A stretch of 14,742 nucleotides of DNA from an uncultured Sulfitobacter sp. (lineage in GTDB: Bacteria; Pseudomonadota; Alphaproteobacteria; Rhodobacterales; Rhodobacteraceae). Shown here piece by piece: positions 1-7,093 of this stretch. The translations under genes were made by a program, and so were the position numbers. Within the stretch, counting starts at the first letter, position 1. The number at the start of each line of letters is the position of its first letter. The stretch is from NCBI GenBank assembly GCA_937923365.1, contig CALAIJ010000192.1, positions 1 to 14,742 on the forward strand, read 5' to 3'. Below the pieces are notes generated by a model. That model saw only the letters and a program-made list of their open reading frames with translations. It was not told the DNA's origin and ran no database searches.

Positions 1-173
1 TTGGTGCCCGCTGGCACGCCGGACAGTTTGAATGCGGGGTTTGCCACGGTGTTGGGGCGGCCCGAGGTGCAGGACTTCAGCCCTGACCAGTCAAACTTGA
101 TATCAAATGCAAAGGCAGGAACGGCAAAAAGGGCCGCGGCTGACACGACAGCCGGAAACAGAAACGCGCGCAT
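1..173 (-). CDS. Secreted PEBP (YbhB/YbcL)-like protein, partial
   Basis: The minus-strand ATG at 173-171 is preceded by AGGAGA (complement of 180-185) with a 6-base spacer, and the frame stays open to base 1, giving 57 residues of an N-terminus. Residues 1-22 look like a Sec signal peptide: Arg at position 2, a hydrophobic Ala/Val/Phe core, and a likely cut after AFA. The mature part begins FDIKFDWSG and contains SCTSGRPN and NPAFKLSGVPAGT. The last resembles the start of phosphatidylethanolamine-binding-protein folds, where a VPAGT-like turn leads into the conserved core. The plus-strand open frame over the same bases has no such features. The family call is from memory of this motif. The C-terminal part, with the ligand pocket, lies outside the window, so function is unknown beyond periplasmic location. 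Confidence 0.7.
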   Translation of the reverse strand, partial: MRAFLFPAVVSAAALFAVPAFAFDIKFDWSGLKSCTSGRPNTVANPAFKLSGVPAGT

Positions 174-290
174 AAAAGGTCTCCTAGAAGTGGTGTTCGG
201 AAAATGATGCCAAACGGTCCCACGTGACGGGTCGCTCTGTCAATGAAGGAGGATATAGTTAAGCGCAGGCTGTTGAAAGGTGCCTTAACG

Positions 291-323
291 AAAAAAGGCC
301 CCGAACCGCCGTTCGGAGCCTTT
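291..323 (-). terminator. Rho-independent terminator of ctaD
   Basis: On the minus strand, 19 bases after the ctaD stop, GGCTCCGAAC (320-311) pairs with GTTCGGGGCC (306-297) around a 4-base loop, and a run of six T follows (296-291). One pair (317/300) is a G-U wobble in minus-strand RNA but an unpaired C/A in plus-strand RNA. That detail fixes the working direction as minus. Confidence 0.9.
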
Positions 324-341
324 GTCTGTTTCGCTCAGAGC

Positions 342-2084
342 CTAGCCTTTGCTGGGCTCATGCTGGGCATCGTTGGGATGGTCGGTGCCCGCCCATTCTT
401 CCATGCTGTCAGGATAGCGGTGCGACTTGTCCCACTCCTCCTGCTTTGGAAGGATCTCGAAGGTGTGCTCCGGTGGGGGGGACGGTAATGTCCACTCCAG
501 CGTGTCGGCAAACTCGTTCCATGGGTTGTTCGCTGTGACACGGGGGCCGCGGGTCAATGCCCAGGCCATCACGCCAAAGAAGAACAGGAACGAAGCGAAC
601 GACAGGAACGCACCCAGTGAGGACCAGTAGTTCCAGTAAGCAAACGCCTCAGGGTAGTCGATGTAGCGGCGTGGCATGCCCTGACGACCCAGGAAGTGCT
701 GTGGGAAGAAGGTCAGGTTCGCGCCGATGAACATCGCCCAGAAGTGCAGCTTGCCTGCCCATTCAGGGTACATGCGGCCGGACATCTTAGGGAAGTAGAA
801 GTAGATGCCTGCGAAGATCGCGAAGACCGCACCAAGGCTCATCACATAGTGGAAGTGCGCCACAACGTAGTAAGTGTCGTGGTAGTAGCGGTCCACAGCA
901 GCCTGCGACAGAACGATGCCTGTCACGCCACCAACGGTGAACAGGAACAGGAAGCCAAAGGCCCAAAGCATCGGTGTCTTGAACTCAACCGAGCCGCCCC
1001 ACATGGTAGCAATCCAGCTGAACACCTTCACACCTGTCGGCACCGCAATGACCATCGTCGCCAGCATAAAGTAGGCCTGCTGGTTCAGGGTCATACCCAC
1101 CGTGTACATGTGGTGCGCCCAGACGACGAAGCCCAATGCACCAATCGCGATGATCGCCCAGACCATGGGCAGGTAACCAAACACGGGCTTACGGCTAAAC
1201 GTCGCAATCACGTGGCTGATGATACCAAAGCCCGGCAGGATGATGATGTAGACTTCGGGGTGACCAAAGAACCACAGGATGTGCTGGTAAAGCACCGGAT
1301 CACCGCCGCCTGCTGGGTCGAAGAAGGCAAAGCCAAAGTTGCGGTCCATCAGCAACATGGTGATCGCACCCGCCAGAACGGGCAGGGACAGCAGGATCAA
1401 CCAAGCGGTCACAAAGATCGACCAGCTGAACAGCGGCACCTTGAACAGGGTCATGCCGGGGGCACGCATGTTCAGGAATGTCGTGATCATGTTGATCGCG
1501 CCAAGGATGGAGGAGGCACCGGATACGTGGACCGCAAAGATGGCAAAGTCCATCGACATGCCGCTTTCGCGCACTGACAGAGGGGGGTAAAGGACCCAGC
1601 CCACGCCAGAACCCGCCTGACCGTTGCCGCCCGGCATGATGACCGAGCAAACCGCCAGCGTTGTACCAGCCACATAAAGCCAGAACGACAGGTTGTTCAT
1701 GCGCGGGAACGCCATGTCCGGCGCGCCGATCTGCAAAGGCATGAAATAGTTGCCGAAACCGCCGAAAAGCGCCGGAATAACAACAAAGAACATCATAAGA
1801 ATGCCGTGACCGGTGATCAAAACATTCCAAAGGTGCCCGTTAGGCGTACAGGTTGCCGCGGAATCGGCGAACATGCGCGCGCCTTCCATGCACATGTACT
1901 GCACACCAGGCTCCATCAGCTCCAACCGCATGTAGACGGTAAAAGCAACGGAGATGAAACCCGCGAATGCCGAGACGATCAGATACAGAATACCGATGTC
2001 TTTGTGGTTTGTGGACATGAACCACCGGGTAAAAAACCCGCGTTCGTCGTGGTGGTCGTGGCCTTGGATGGCTGCGTCTGCCAT
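342..2084 (-). CDS. ctaD: Cytochrome c oxidase subunit I (aa3-type)
   Basis: This is the catalytic subunit of the terminal heme-copper oxidase in the inner membrane, reducing O2 to water with electrons from cytochrome c while pumping protons. It is 580 aa, the usual length, with about 12 membrane segments. Visible ligands are H93 (heme a, in TGHG), H275 and the H324/H325 pair (CuB), Y279 (cross-linked to the CuB His in HPEVY), and H410 and H412 (hemes a3 and a, in AHFHY). Proton-channel residues are N112, D123 and N130 (D-channel), E277, and T350/K353 (K-channel). GHPEVY places it in the A1 class. The ATG at 2084 has AGGAGG (complement of 2092-2097) 7 bases upstream, which fixes the start. 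It appears monocistronic: no other oxidase gene is adjacent, and a terminator follows directly. Confidence 0.98.
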   Translation of the reverse strand: MADAAIQGHDHHDERGFFTRWFMSTNHKDIGILYLIVSAFAGFISVAFTVYMRLELMEPGVQYMCMEGARMFADSAATCTPNGHLWNVLITGHGILMMFFVVIPALFGGFGNYFMPLQIGAPDMAFPRMNNLSFWLYVAGTTLAVCSVIMPGGNGQAGSGVGWVLYPPLSVRESGMSMDFAIFAVHVSGASSILGAINMITTFLNMRAPGMTLFKVPLFSWSIFVTAWLILLSLPVLAGAITMLLMDRNFGFAFFDPAGGGDPVLYQHILWFFGHPEVYIIILPGFGIISHVIATFSRKPVFGYLPMVWAIIAIGALGFVVWAHHMYTVGMTLNQQAYFMLATMVIAVPTGVKVFSWIATMWGGSVEFKTPMLWAFGFLFLFTVGGVTGIVLSQAAVDRYYHDTYYVVAHFHYVMSLGAVFAIFAGIYFYFPKMSGRMYPEWAGKLHFWAMFIGANLTFFPQHFLGRQGMPRRYIDYPEAFAYWNYWSSLGAFLSFASFLFFFGVMAWALTRGPRVTANNPWNEFADTLEWTLPSPPPEHTFEILPKQEEWDKSHRYPDSMEEWAGTDHPNDAQHEPSKG

Positions 2085-2395
2085 GCTCTTGCCTCCTGAT
2101 TAGAGTTGGACACACATGGGCTGTTGGCATTCCCACCTGTGGAGTCGCTGTCGTTCTAAAGCCCAGTGCCGCTGGGGGCAATGGGCGCGTTTGCCGCAGG
2201 CCACATTTTTCGGGCCTTTTCAGAGAATGTTTGAACGGGTTGGGTCGATATCTTTTGCTTTGGCCGGTTTCGGGGCTGGAATGATGCAGTTTTTTGCCGC
2301 TTTGGGCGGGCCCCAGCTATGTCATCTGACGCATTAATCTCAGGTTAAGATCAACGGCGTTAGGGTCCGCACACCCTGATAACCGGAGAGATCAC
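2085..2395. other. Divergent intergenic region ctaD / PAS kinase
   Basis: These 311 bp carry the promoters of two divergent genes. I see the ctaD Shine-Dalgarno (2092-2097) and a GGAGAG (2385-2390) 5 bases before the kinase ATG. A short AGGGT/ACCCT inverted repeat (2362-2377) sits in the kinase leader. No convincing -35/-10 pair stands out. The 73-codon plus-strand frame within (2116-2337) has no ribosome site and an unlikely composition, so I do not call a gene. Confidence 0.6.
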
Positions 2396-3595
2396 ATGCA
2401 ACAAATCGCCAATTCTATAGACGCGCAAGCGTTGCGGGCTCCGTTCAAGGATGAATTCGATGCCATTCAGTTCTACGAACAGATCGTCTCTTTGGTGCCG
2501 GGCATACTTTATATTTACAATCATAAGCACGAAACAAATGAATATTCGAACAATTCGATCGGTGCTTTGCTGGGGTACTCTCCCGAAGAGGTTCTGGAAA
2601 TGGGCGAAAATGTTCTGCCCAACCTGATCCACCCCGATGACCTGCCGCGCCTTGGACGCTATTTTGCAAGCCTGAAATCGCTCGATGACGGGGTGACCAC
2701 AGGCATTGAATATCGCGCCATTGCCAGCGACGGGTCCACAGTCTGGCTGCGTAGCAATGATGCGATTTTCCAACGTGACACTGACGGAGAGGTGCTGCGC
2801 CATATTGGCGTGTCCAACGACGTGACGGAACAGGTTACAAAGTCCCTTCGCCTTGCGGAAATCAACAAGGAACTGGAAGAACGCACCGCCCAGCTGGAGC
2901 GGTCGAATGCCGAGTTGGAACAATTGGCCTATATCGCGACCCATGACCTCAAGGTTCCCTTGTCAAACCTCAGCCACCTGGTGGAAATGCTCGAAGAGGA
3001 GCTGGAAACGCCGTCGCAAGAGGCAACCGAAGCACTGGGCTGGATGCAAGGTGCATGTCGGCAGGCCAACGAAAAACTGGCGGCGCTGGTACGGGTGGCC
3101 GAAGTCCGCTCGGGAGAGCTGAACCCCCGTGCCGTCATCGACCTTGCCTCCGCCACGCAAAAGGCCTGTCACGCCCTGAGTTGCGAGATTGCCGAGGCAG
3201 GGGCGCGGATTGAGATCGACTTTAGCGCGGCCCCTGCGGTCTTGTTTCCGGAATTCGAGATTTCCAGCATGTTCGAAAATCTGATATCCAACGCCCTGCG
3301 ATACGCACATCCCGCGCGCCGTCCGGTGATAACACTGCAAAGCCGCAAATGCGCCCACGGCGTGGAGATGTGCATCCGTGATAACGGGCGCGGGCTTTCT
3401 TTGCCGCAAGACGCGGAAAAAGTGTTTGGCTTGTTCAAACGCGCGCATGTCCATCCCGAAGGCTCCGGCATTGCCCTCTACATCATCCGCAAAATGCTGG
3501 AGCGTTATGGAGGCAGCATCACTGTCGATAGTTCGAAGGGGGAGTGGACGGAGTTTGCGCTGACCTTCACCGCACCTGAAAGGGCAGGGTCGTGA
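2396..3595 (+). CDS. Soluble PAS-domain sensor histidine kinase
   Basis: A 399-aa cytoplasmic two-component kinase with no signal peptide or membrane segment. A PAS fold of the PAS_3 type spans about 25-148, with GYSPEEV at 60-66, IHPDDLPR at 78-85 and DGSTVWLRS at 112-120. A coiled-coil linker (about 150-178) leads to the dimerisation/phosphotransfer domain with phospho-acceptor H183 in THDLKVPL. The ATPase domain has the N-box (E294, N295, N299), G1 box DNGRGL (329-334), F-box (F344, F347) and G2 box GSGIALYII (356-364). An Ala at 360 stands where Gly is usual. There is no LOV cysteine motif or phytochrome domain, so the input is unknown. GGAGAG at 2385-2390 supports the start. The stop overlaps the next gene, a response regulator, which is the obvious partner. 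Confidence 0.93.
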   Translation: MQQIANSIDAQALRAPFKDEFDAIQFYEQIVSLVPGILYIYNHKHETNEYSNNSIGALLGYSPEEVLEMGENVLPNLIHPDDLPRLGRYFASLKSLDDGVTTGIEYRAIASDGSTVWLRSNDAIFQRDTDGEVLRHIGVSNDVTEQVTKSLRLAEINKELEERTAQLERSNAELEQLAYIATHDLKVPLSNLSHLVEMLEEELETPSQEATEALGWMQGACRQANEKLAALVRVAEVRSGELNPRAVIDLASATQKACHALSCEIAEAGARIEIDFSAAPAVLFPEFEISSMFENLISNALRYAHPARRPVITLQSRKCAHGVEMCIRDNGRGLSLPQDAEKVFGLFKRAHVHPEGSGIALYIIRKMLERYGGSITVDSSKGEWTEFALTFTAPERAGS

Positions 3596-4023
3596 TGCAT
3601 ATAAACAAAGTGTTGCTGGTCGACGATGACGACATCACCAATATCATCCACCGGCGGGTTATCCACAAATCCGGACTGGTGCATGAAGTTCTGGTTGCAA
3701 AAGACGGCCAGCAGGCGCTGGATATTCTGGGCGATCATATTGATCAGGCCATGACCCTGCCCGAGCTGATCCTGCTCGACATCAATATGCCCGGCATGGG
3801 CGGGTTCGAGTTTCTGGAACAATACGCAGCACGCAATCTTGCCACGCGAGGACAGATGATCATCGTCATGCTGTCGACATCCCTGCTTAGAAGTGATCAC
3901 GCCCGTGCTGAGGCGGACCCCAATGTGTATTCCTTTTCGGAAAAGCCGATTACCGCAGATGGCTTCGCGGAACTGGTCAAAGGGTACGCTGCGAATATGT
4001 CCCCTGCCGCAGCCAGTCCCTAG
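3595..4023 (+). CDS. Single-domain (CheY-like) response regulator
   Basis: A 142-aa receiver domain with no output domain. It has an acidic cluster DDDD at 10-13, phospho-acceptor D62 in LLDINMPG, the switch Thr at 95 in LSTS, and conserved K117 in SEKPI. It starts at the ATG in the junction TGATG with the kinase stop, so the two are co-translated; a GTG 3 bases upstream (3592) is the alternative start, giving 143 aa. AGGGCAGG at 3581-3588 can serve as a weak ribosome site inside the kinase 3' end. Given the overlap, it very likely receives phosphate from the upstream PAS kinase. With no DNA-binding domain, it should act through protein contacts (a phosphorelay partner or an effector not in this window). 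The family resembles Rcp1-type regulators; the physiological role cannot be read from sequence. Confidence 0.92.
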   Translation: MHINKVLLVDDDDITNIIHRRVIHKSGLVHEVLVAKDGQQALDILGDHIDQAMTLPELILLDINMPGMGGFEFLEQYAARNLATRGQMIIVMLSTSLLRSDHARAEADPNVYSFSEKPITADGFAELVKGYAANMSPAAASP

Positions 4024-4094
4024 GTTCAGGACCCATTCATCCTGCGCCACTGGCGTCAAAACCGCGAAAGTTCAGGGGGTGAGCGGCGTCTTGC

Positions 4095-4115
4095 AAAAGG
4101 TCCTGTGGACCTTTT
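4095..4115 (+). terminator. Perfect 9-bp hairpin, probable terminator
   Basis: AAAAGGTCC-TGT-GGACCTTTT lies 72 bases after the regulator stop. It is symmetrical, with A4 before and T4 at the end, so it could stop transcription from either side. The U tract is only four long, so efficiency is uncertain. Confidence 0.5.
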
Positions 4116-4384
4116 GAGCCGTGAACTGGCGTCAGCCCCGGATGAAGACATGCAGCAACTAACGGGTTAATTGCAAATGGCTCATGCCGCTGAAATGAAT
4201 CGGTTTTGGCGTCCTCCCCTTGCCGACAGGCGCTTGCAAAGCAAGCTGCCGAAAGGGATTTGACGGATTTCCCCGTGAACCACTGCCCGGCAAGGCATTG
4301 CCCTTTGGCAATGTCCCGACGGGGATCGTTACATCTGCTTGAAGTTCAACAAGAGTTCCTGGCACTGATGCGCCTCCTTTTGTG

Positions 4385-4404
4385 GGGCATCGCAAGCGAT
4401 GCCC
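4385..4404 (-). terminator. Strong GC hairpin, possible lipB 3'-end structure
   Basis: GGGCATCGC and GCGATGCCC pair perfectly with two intervening A (an 8-bp stem with a CAAG loop is more realistic). It lies about 65 bases past the lipB stop in the lipB direction. No T run follows on the minus strand, so it may be an RNA 3'-end stabiliser or part of another structure rather than an intrinsic terminator. Confidence 0.3.
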
Positions 4405-4468
4405 TGACAGGCAATGGTCACGGAAAAAATCTTTCGAACCAGTGGTGCAGAATTGAGAGGTCCTGACC

Positions 4469-5125
4469 CTAGGCCAGCGGTCCAAAGGTCTCTTCAAATG
4501 TGCGCCTGAGGATAACGTCTACATCCGCCATGGTCACAGGAAGCCCCATATCGACAAGCGACGTTACACCGTAATCAGAAATTCCGCAGGGCACGATCCC
4601 GTCAAAATGACTTAAATCCGGTTCCACATTGATGCTGAGGCCATGAAAGCTGACCCATTTGCGCAGGCGAATGCCGATGGCAGCGATCTTGTCTTCGGCA
4701 GGGCTGCCATCAGGCAAGTGGGGCTTGTCAGGCCGTGCGATCCAGACGCCAACGCGACCCGATCGGATTTCGCCGCGCAGGTTGAATTCATCCAGCGTGG
4801 CAATCACCCAGTCCTCTAACTGGCGCACGAAACAGCGCACATCGCGGCCGCGCGCCGCCACATCCAGCATGACATAAGCCACACGTTGGCCGGGCCCGTG
4901 ATAGGTATACTGCCCGCCGCGTTTCGTGGGATAAACGGCAAAGCGGTCGGGGTCGGTCAAATCTGCCGGTTTTGCCGACGTGCCCGCAGTATAGAGCGGC
5001 GGGTGCTCGACCAGCCAGATACACTCGGATGCCGTGCCAGCGGCAATGCCTGCTGCACGCGCCTCCATCCACGCCTCAGCGGCACGGTAGTCCGTCAGCC
5101 CGTCCGATGTGATCCATTCCACCAT
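4469..5125 (-). CDS. lipB: Lipoyl(octanoyl) transferase
   Basis: It transfers the octanoyl group from octanoyl-ACP to lipoyl domains of 2-oxoacid dehydrogenases and the glycine cleavage H protein, the first step of endogenous lipoate synthesis; it is cytosolic. It is 218 aa, the usual length. Motifs are [12 protein letters not shown] (69-80), the catalytic lysine K146 in [21 protein letters not shown] (159-170) and the catalytic cysteine C180 in VPCGI. The frame is open upstream to 5356, but that extension is the antisense of the tRNA-Leu gene. The conserved N-terminus begins at the ATG 5125-5123 ([10 protein letters not shown]). The upstream ribosome site is weak. It is convergent with the response regulator. 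No lipA is nearby. Confidence 0.95.
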   Translation of the reverse strand: MVEWITSDGLTDYRAAEAWMEARAAGIAAGTASECIWLVEHPPLYTAGTSAKPADLTDPDRFAVYPTKRGGQYTYHGPGQRVAYVMLDVAARGRDVRCFVRQLEDWVIATLDEFNLRGEIRSGRVGVWIARPDKPHLPDGSPAEDKIAAIGIRLRKWVSFHGLSINVEPDLSHFDGIVPCGISDYGVTSLVDMGLPVTMADVDVILRRTFEETFGPLA

Positions 5126-5269
5126 GTGGCAGGGTTTAGGCCCAAGCTGCAAAGACGACAAGGTGCCGCGTCTTGGGCAAAACAATCTGGCGTGCAGGGA
5201 TTTCTTGCACATTTGCCTCTTGAGGTGGGTTCCATATGTGGCTAAACCGCGTCTCACCATCCATGGCGT

Positions 5270-5355
5270 GCGGTCGTGGCGGAATGGTAGACGCGCAGCG
5301 TTGAGGTCGCTGTGGGGTAACACCCGTGAGAGTTCGAGTCTCTCCGACCGCACCA
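5270..5355 (+). tRNA. tRNA-Leu (anticodon GAG)
   Basis: An 86-nt gene folding as a class II tRNA. The acceptor stem is GCGGTCG (5270-5276) with CGACCGC (5345-5351), then discriminator A and encoded CCA (5353-5355). The anticodon stem is CAGCG/CGCTG (5296-5300 and 5308-5312) around loop TTGAGGT, so the anticodon is GAG at 5303-5305, reading CTC and CTT. The long variable arm GGGGTAACACCC and the T-arm GAGAG-TTCGAGT-CTCTC (5328-5344) are typical of tRNA-Leu. Confidence 0.97.
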
Positions 5356-5702
5356 AAAAATCATTGATTTCAAAAGATAAATCGATAATTGGAGGTTTTG
5401 CCTCCCGTTTGATCCCTGCTTCTGCGCGCTGGTAAAAGCTGGATCGATTGATGTCAGCCGACCACGCCTGAACCGCAAGGAAATTTTGGAATGTTCTGCT
5501 TTTGTAAGTGCGGGCGGGTATGGCTCATACGGGCCATTGCCCAATCCTCGGCCATGCTGCATCCGCAGCCCGCTTAACGTTCATTCGCCGCGGCTGCGCA
5601 GTCAATAGGTGATACAATGACCACCGCAGAGCGGACGAAGCGGCCTTTGTCTTAGGTCGTCCTGGTAACGTACCATCGCGCTTCTTCGCTGAAAGGGAGC
5701 TG
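5356..5702. other. Gene-free stretch downstream of tRNA-Leu
   Basis: These 347 bp hold no gene I can support. Minus-strand frames across it run into either the tRNA antisense or the dioxygenase 3' end and show no ribosome site. It contains the possible tRNA terminator (5391-5405), an AT-rich patch right after the tRNA (5356-5390), and a small TGGTA-ACG-TACCA inverted repeat (5663-5675) that may form part of the dioxygenase mRNA 3' end. I found no repeated copy of the tRNA 3' end that would mark an attachment site. Confidence 0.5.
5391..5405 (+). terminator. Possible terminator of tRNA-Leu
   Basis: GGAGG-TTTTG-CCTCC, 35 bases after the tRNA, followed by CGTTT. The stem is short and the T tract weak, so this is only a candidate. 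Confidence 0.35.
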
Positions 5703-6545
5703 TTAATCGATGTATGAGTCCGCACGCTTTCCGGCTCTCTCGGTGTGGATAGGAAGGGTCCGGCCGTACAGCTGCTTGGTGCGGGTAACGCTACCAACCA
5801 TGCCGGGTTCTTCCACATAGGAAAAGATGGCTACAAATCGCGGGCGATCACCACTCAATGGCGCAACGCGATGGAGGGAGTAACGTCCACGGAAAAGCTG
5901 CAAGTCTCCCGGTTCCAGTTCGAGCACTGTGACCTTTTCAGATGTACCTTCCAGAACACGCTTCACTTCGGCAAAATTCTCCTCCCCCTCACGAATGCCA
6001 GGGGCATATTCGAACGCTCCGCCGGCCTCGGCATTCTGGATCGCAAGCGTTACGGTGAAGTTGTTGGTATCGAAATGCCACGGAAAACCGTTACCCTCAT
6101 CGGCCATGTTAATGATCACATCTGCCAAGGGATCGGCGTAACGATAGAATTTCTCTTCTTGAAGACAATCTTGAATGAATTGATCGAACCCCTCGAAATC
6201 ATGCACCTGTCGCAATGGGCCGTGTTTCGCGAAATTGTCCGCAGCGATGAAGGCGTTGGATCGTTCAAAGAACTGTCGGCGTGGATCGTCATGGGGCAGG
6301 CTAGGGTCATCTTCCGTGAAATAGGCGTTTGTTCGACTAAAAGATTTATGGCCTTTGTCGGCTACGCTAATCGCTTCTTGCGTCAGCGCGGCAATACCAT
6401 CGGGTGTTAGAAACCCCTTCAAGACGGCACACCCGTCTCGTGCCAGATCCTCTTGGACACCCGCCAATAATGCAGCCCGTGCCGGTCCATCGCGATGGAT
6501 TGGATACCGTTCCAAGTTGATTAAGTCCGACGGCCGATATTGCAT
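5703..6545 (-). CDS. Fe(II)/2-oxoglutarate-dependent dioxygenase
   Basis: A 280-aa cytosolic non-heme iron oxygenase expected to couple 2-oxoglutarate decarboxylation to oxidation (normally hydroxylation) of a substrate. The iron triad is H157 and D159 in WHFDTNNFTV and H225 in YSLHRVAP; R236, 11 residues after the distal His, is the likely 2-oxoglutarate salt-bridge. GGAFEYAPGIR (175-185), PGDLQLFRGR (212-221) and SYVEEPGMVGS (242-252) recall the PhyH/ArpA-like group that includes the BesD-type amino-acid halogenases (from memory). Those enzymes have Gly where this has D159, so I expect a hydroxylase. GGGAGGGA just upstream of the ATG (complement of 6549-6556) supports the start. It stands alone between two gene-poor stretches, so no pathway can be assigned; substrate unknown. 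Confidence 0.87.
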   Translation of the reverse strand: MQYRPSDLINLERYPIHRDGPARAALLAGVQEDLARDGCAVLKGFLTPDGIAALTQEAISVADKGHKSFSRTNAYFTEDDPSLPHDDPRRQFFERSNAFIAADNFAKHGPLRQVHDFEGFDQFIQDCLQEEKFYRYADPLADVIINMADEGNGFPWHFDTNNFTVTLAIQNAEAGGAFEYAPGIREGEENFAEVKRVLEGTSEKVTVLELEPGDLQLFRGRYSLHRVAPLSGDRPRFVAIFSYVEEPGMVGSVTRTKQLYGRTLPIHTERAGKRADSYID

Positions 6546-7093
6546 CTATCCCTCCCATTTCCAGATAAAAGTAATCTGGAATTGGGCGCCGTCTATTGCA
6601 TTTGCGACATTGAAAGCGGCGACAATCGTCGACCTCAAGTGCGCGCTACGTGAGAACTGAACCCCGCACTTTGGGCTCTCTGTGGCCGTTCGGTCGTTCG
6701 CAGAAGATCGGCCTGCGCAGTGGGGCAATTCGGGCAGTGCCCATACTCATCATGTCAGACCGCAACGCAGCTTCACCGAACCGGGCTTTCGCTGCGAACG
6801 CAGTTCCTGCGGTGGCCAAGCTCATAGTCTGCGGACTTAGCTCAACTACCCAGAAACATTCAGTCGCCAAGTTGACGGTTGCGACAGCTGGCAGATTGCG
6901 CTGACTTAGTTGACAGATTGTTCCACGATACTTTCCTTTACTGCTGATCTCATTTCTGCAGTTAAGCGGTGGTATTGGTGGATCAGTCATAGGAACGCCA
7001 ATTCAACCAGCCATATGTGCTCTTCGCTTTGCTTCGAACAAGGGTCGCATCGTCAATCAGAAACGACCTGTAAGACCAAGACGAATGATGTGG
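6546..7093. other. 548-bp stretch without a supported gene
   Basis: Between the dioxygenase start and the polymerase stop I see no credible CDS. A 114-codon minus frame (6990-6646) and an 84-codon plus frame (6650-6904) overlap almost exactly, and neither has a good ribosome site or recognisable domain. That pattern is typical of non-coding GC-rich DNA. The general look of 6640-6905 reminds me of dispersed intergenic sequence in roseobacters, but I cannot verify this. The dioxygenase promoter should lie near its right-hand neighbour at 6546-6640. No terminator for the polymerase gene was found. Confidence 0.5.

Larger units (their letters stand above)
4024..4468. other. Hairpin-rich gene-free region between convergent genes
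   Basis: These 445 bp separate two convergent genes and hold no credible CDS. Both strands have open frames (86 and 112 codons) without ribosome sites or recognisable protein character. The stretch contains four perfect short inverted repeats. They are a 9-bp stem at 4095-4115, GCTTGC-AAA-GCAAGC at 4232-4246, CATTGCC-CTTT-GGCAATG at 4296-4313, and GGGCATCGC-AA-GCGATGCCC at 4385-4404. CTGGCGTCA also occurs twice (4050-4058 and 4126-4134). It could be a pair of convergent transcript ends, a structured RNA or a decayed small repeat element. Confidence 0.55.
4019..4473. repeat. 15-bp inverted repeat bounding a gene-free segment
   Basis: CCTAGGTTCAGGACC at 4019-4033 and GGTCCTGACCCTAGG at 4459-4473 are inverted copies with 14 of 15 bases matching. 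Each contains the stop codon of the adjoining gene: the regulator TAG at 4021-4023 and the lipB TAG at 4471-4469. Part of the match comes from CCTAGG being self-palindromic. No target-site duplication is evident, so this may or may not be a mobile element's ends. Confidence 0.5.

Noticed and set aside
696..1577. Long plus-strand open frame (293 codons) antisense to ctaD
   Set aside because: Its translation is His/Arg/Glu-rich with no domain, and it mirrors the highly conserved oxidase codons.
4159..4497. Minus-strand 112-codon frame after lipB
   Set aside because: It overlaps the lipB 3' end in another frame, reads through several hairpins, has no ribosome site and no domain character.
5270..5702. 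tRNA-Leu 3' end as a phage or island attachment site
   Set aside because: No second copy of the tRNA 3' end and no integrase in the window.
5747..5753. GGATAGG inside the dioxygenase gene, and GGATAG at 412-417 in ctaD
   Set aside because: Single copies within conserved coding sequence without a partner half-site; likely chance.
6546..6552. CTATCCC just before the dioxygenase start
   Set aside because: It is the complement of the Shine-Dalgarno area (GGGAGGGATAG) and lacks an inverted partner.
6646..6990. Minus-strand 114-codon frame upstream of the dioxygenase
   Set aside because: The opposite strand is equally open; no start signal or family likeness.
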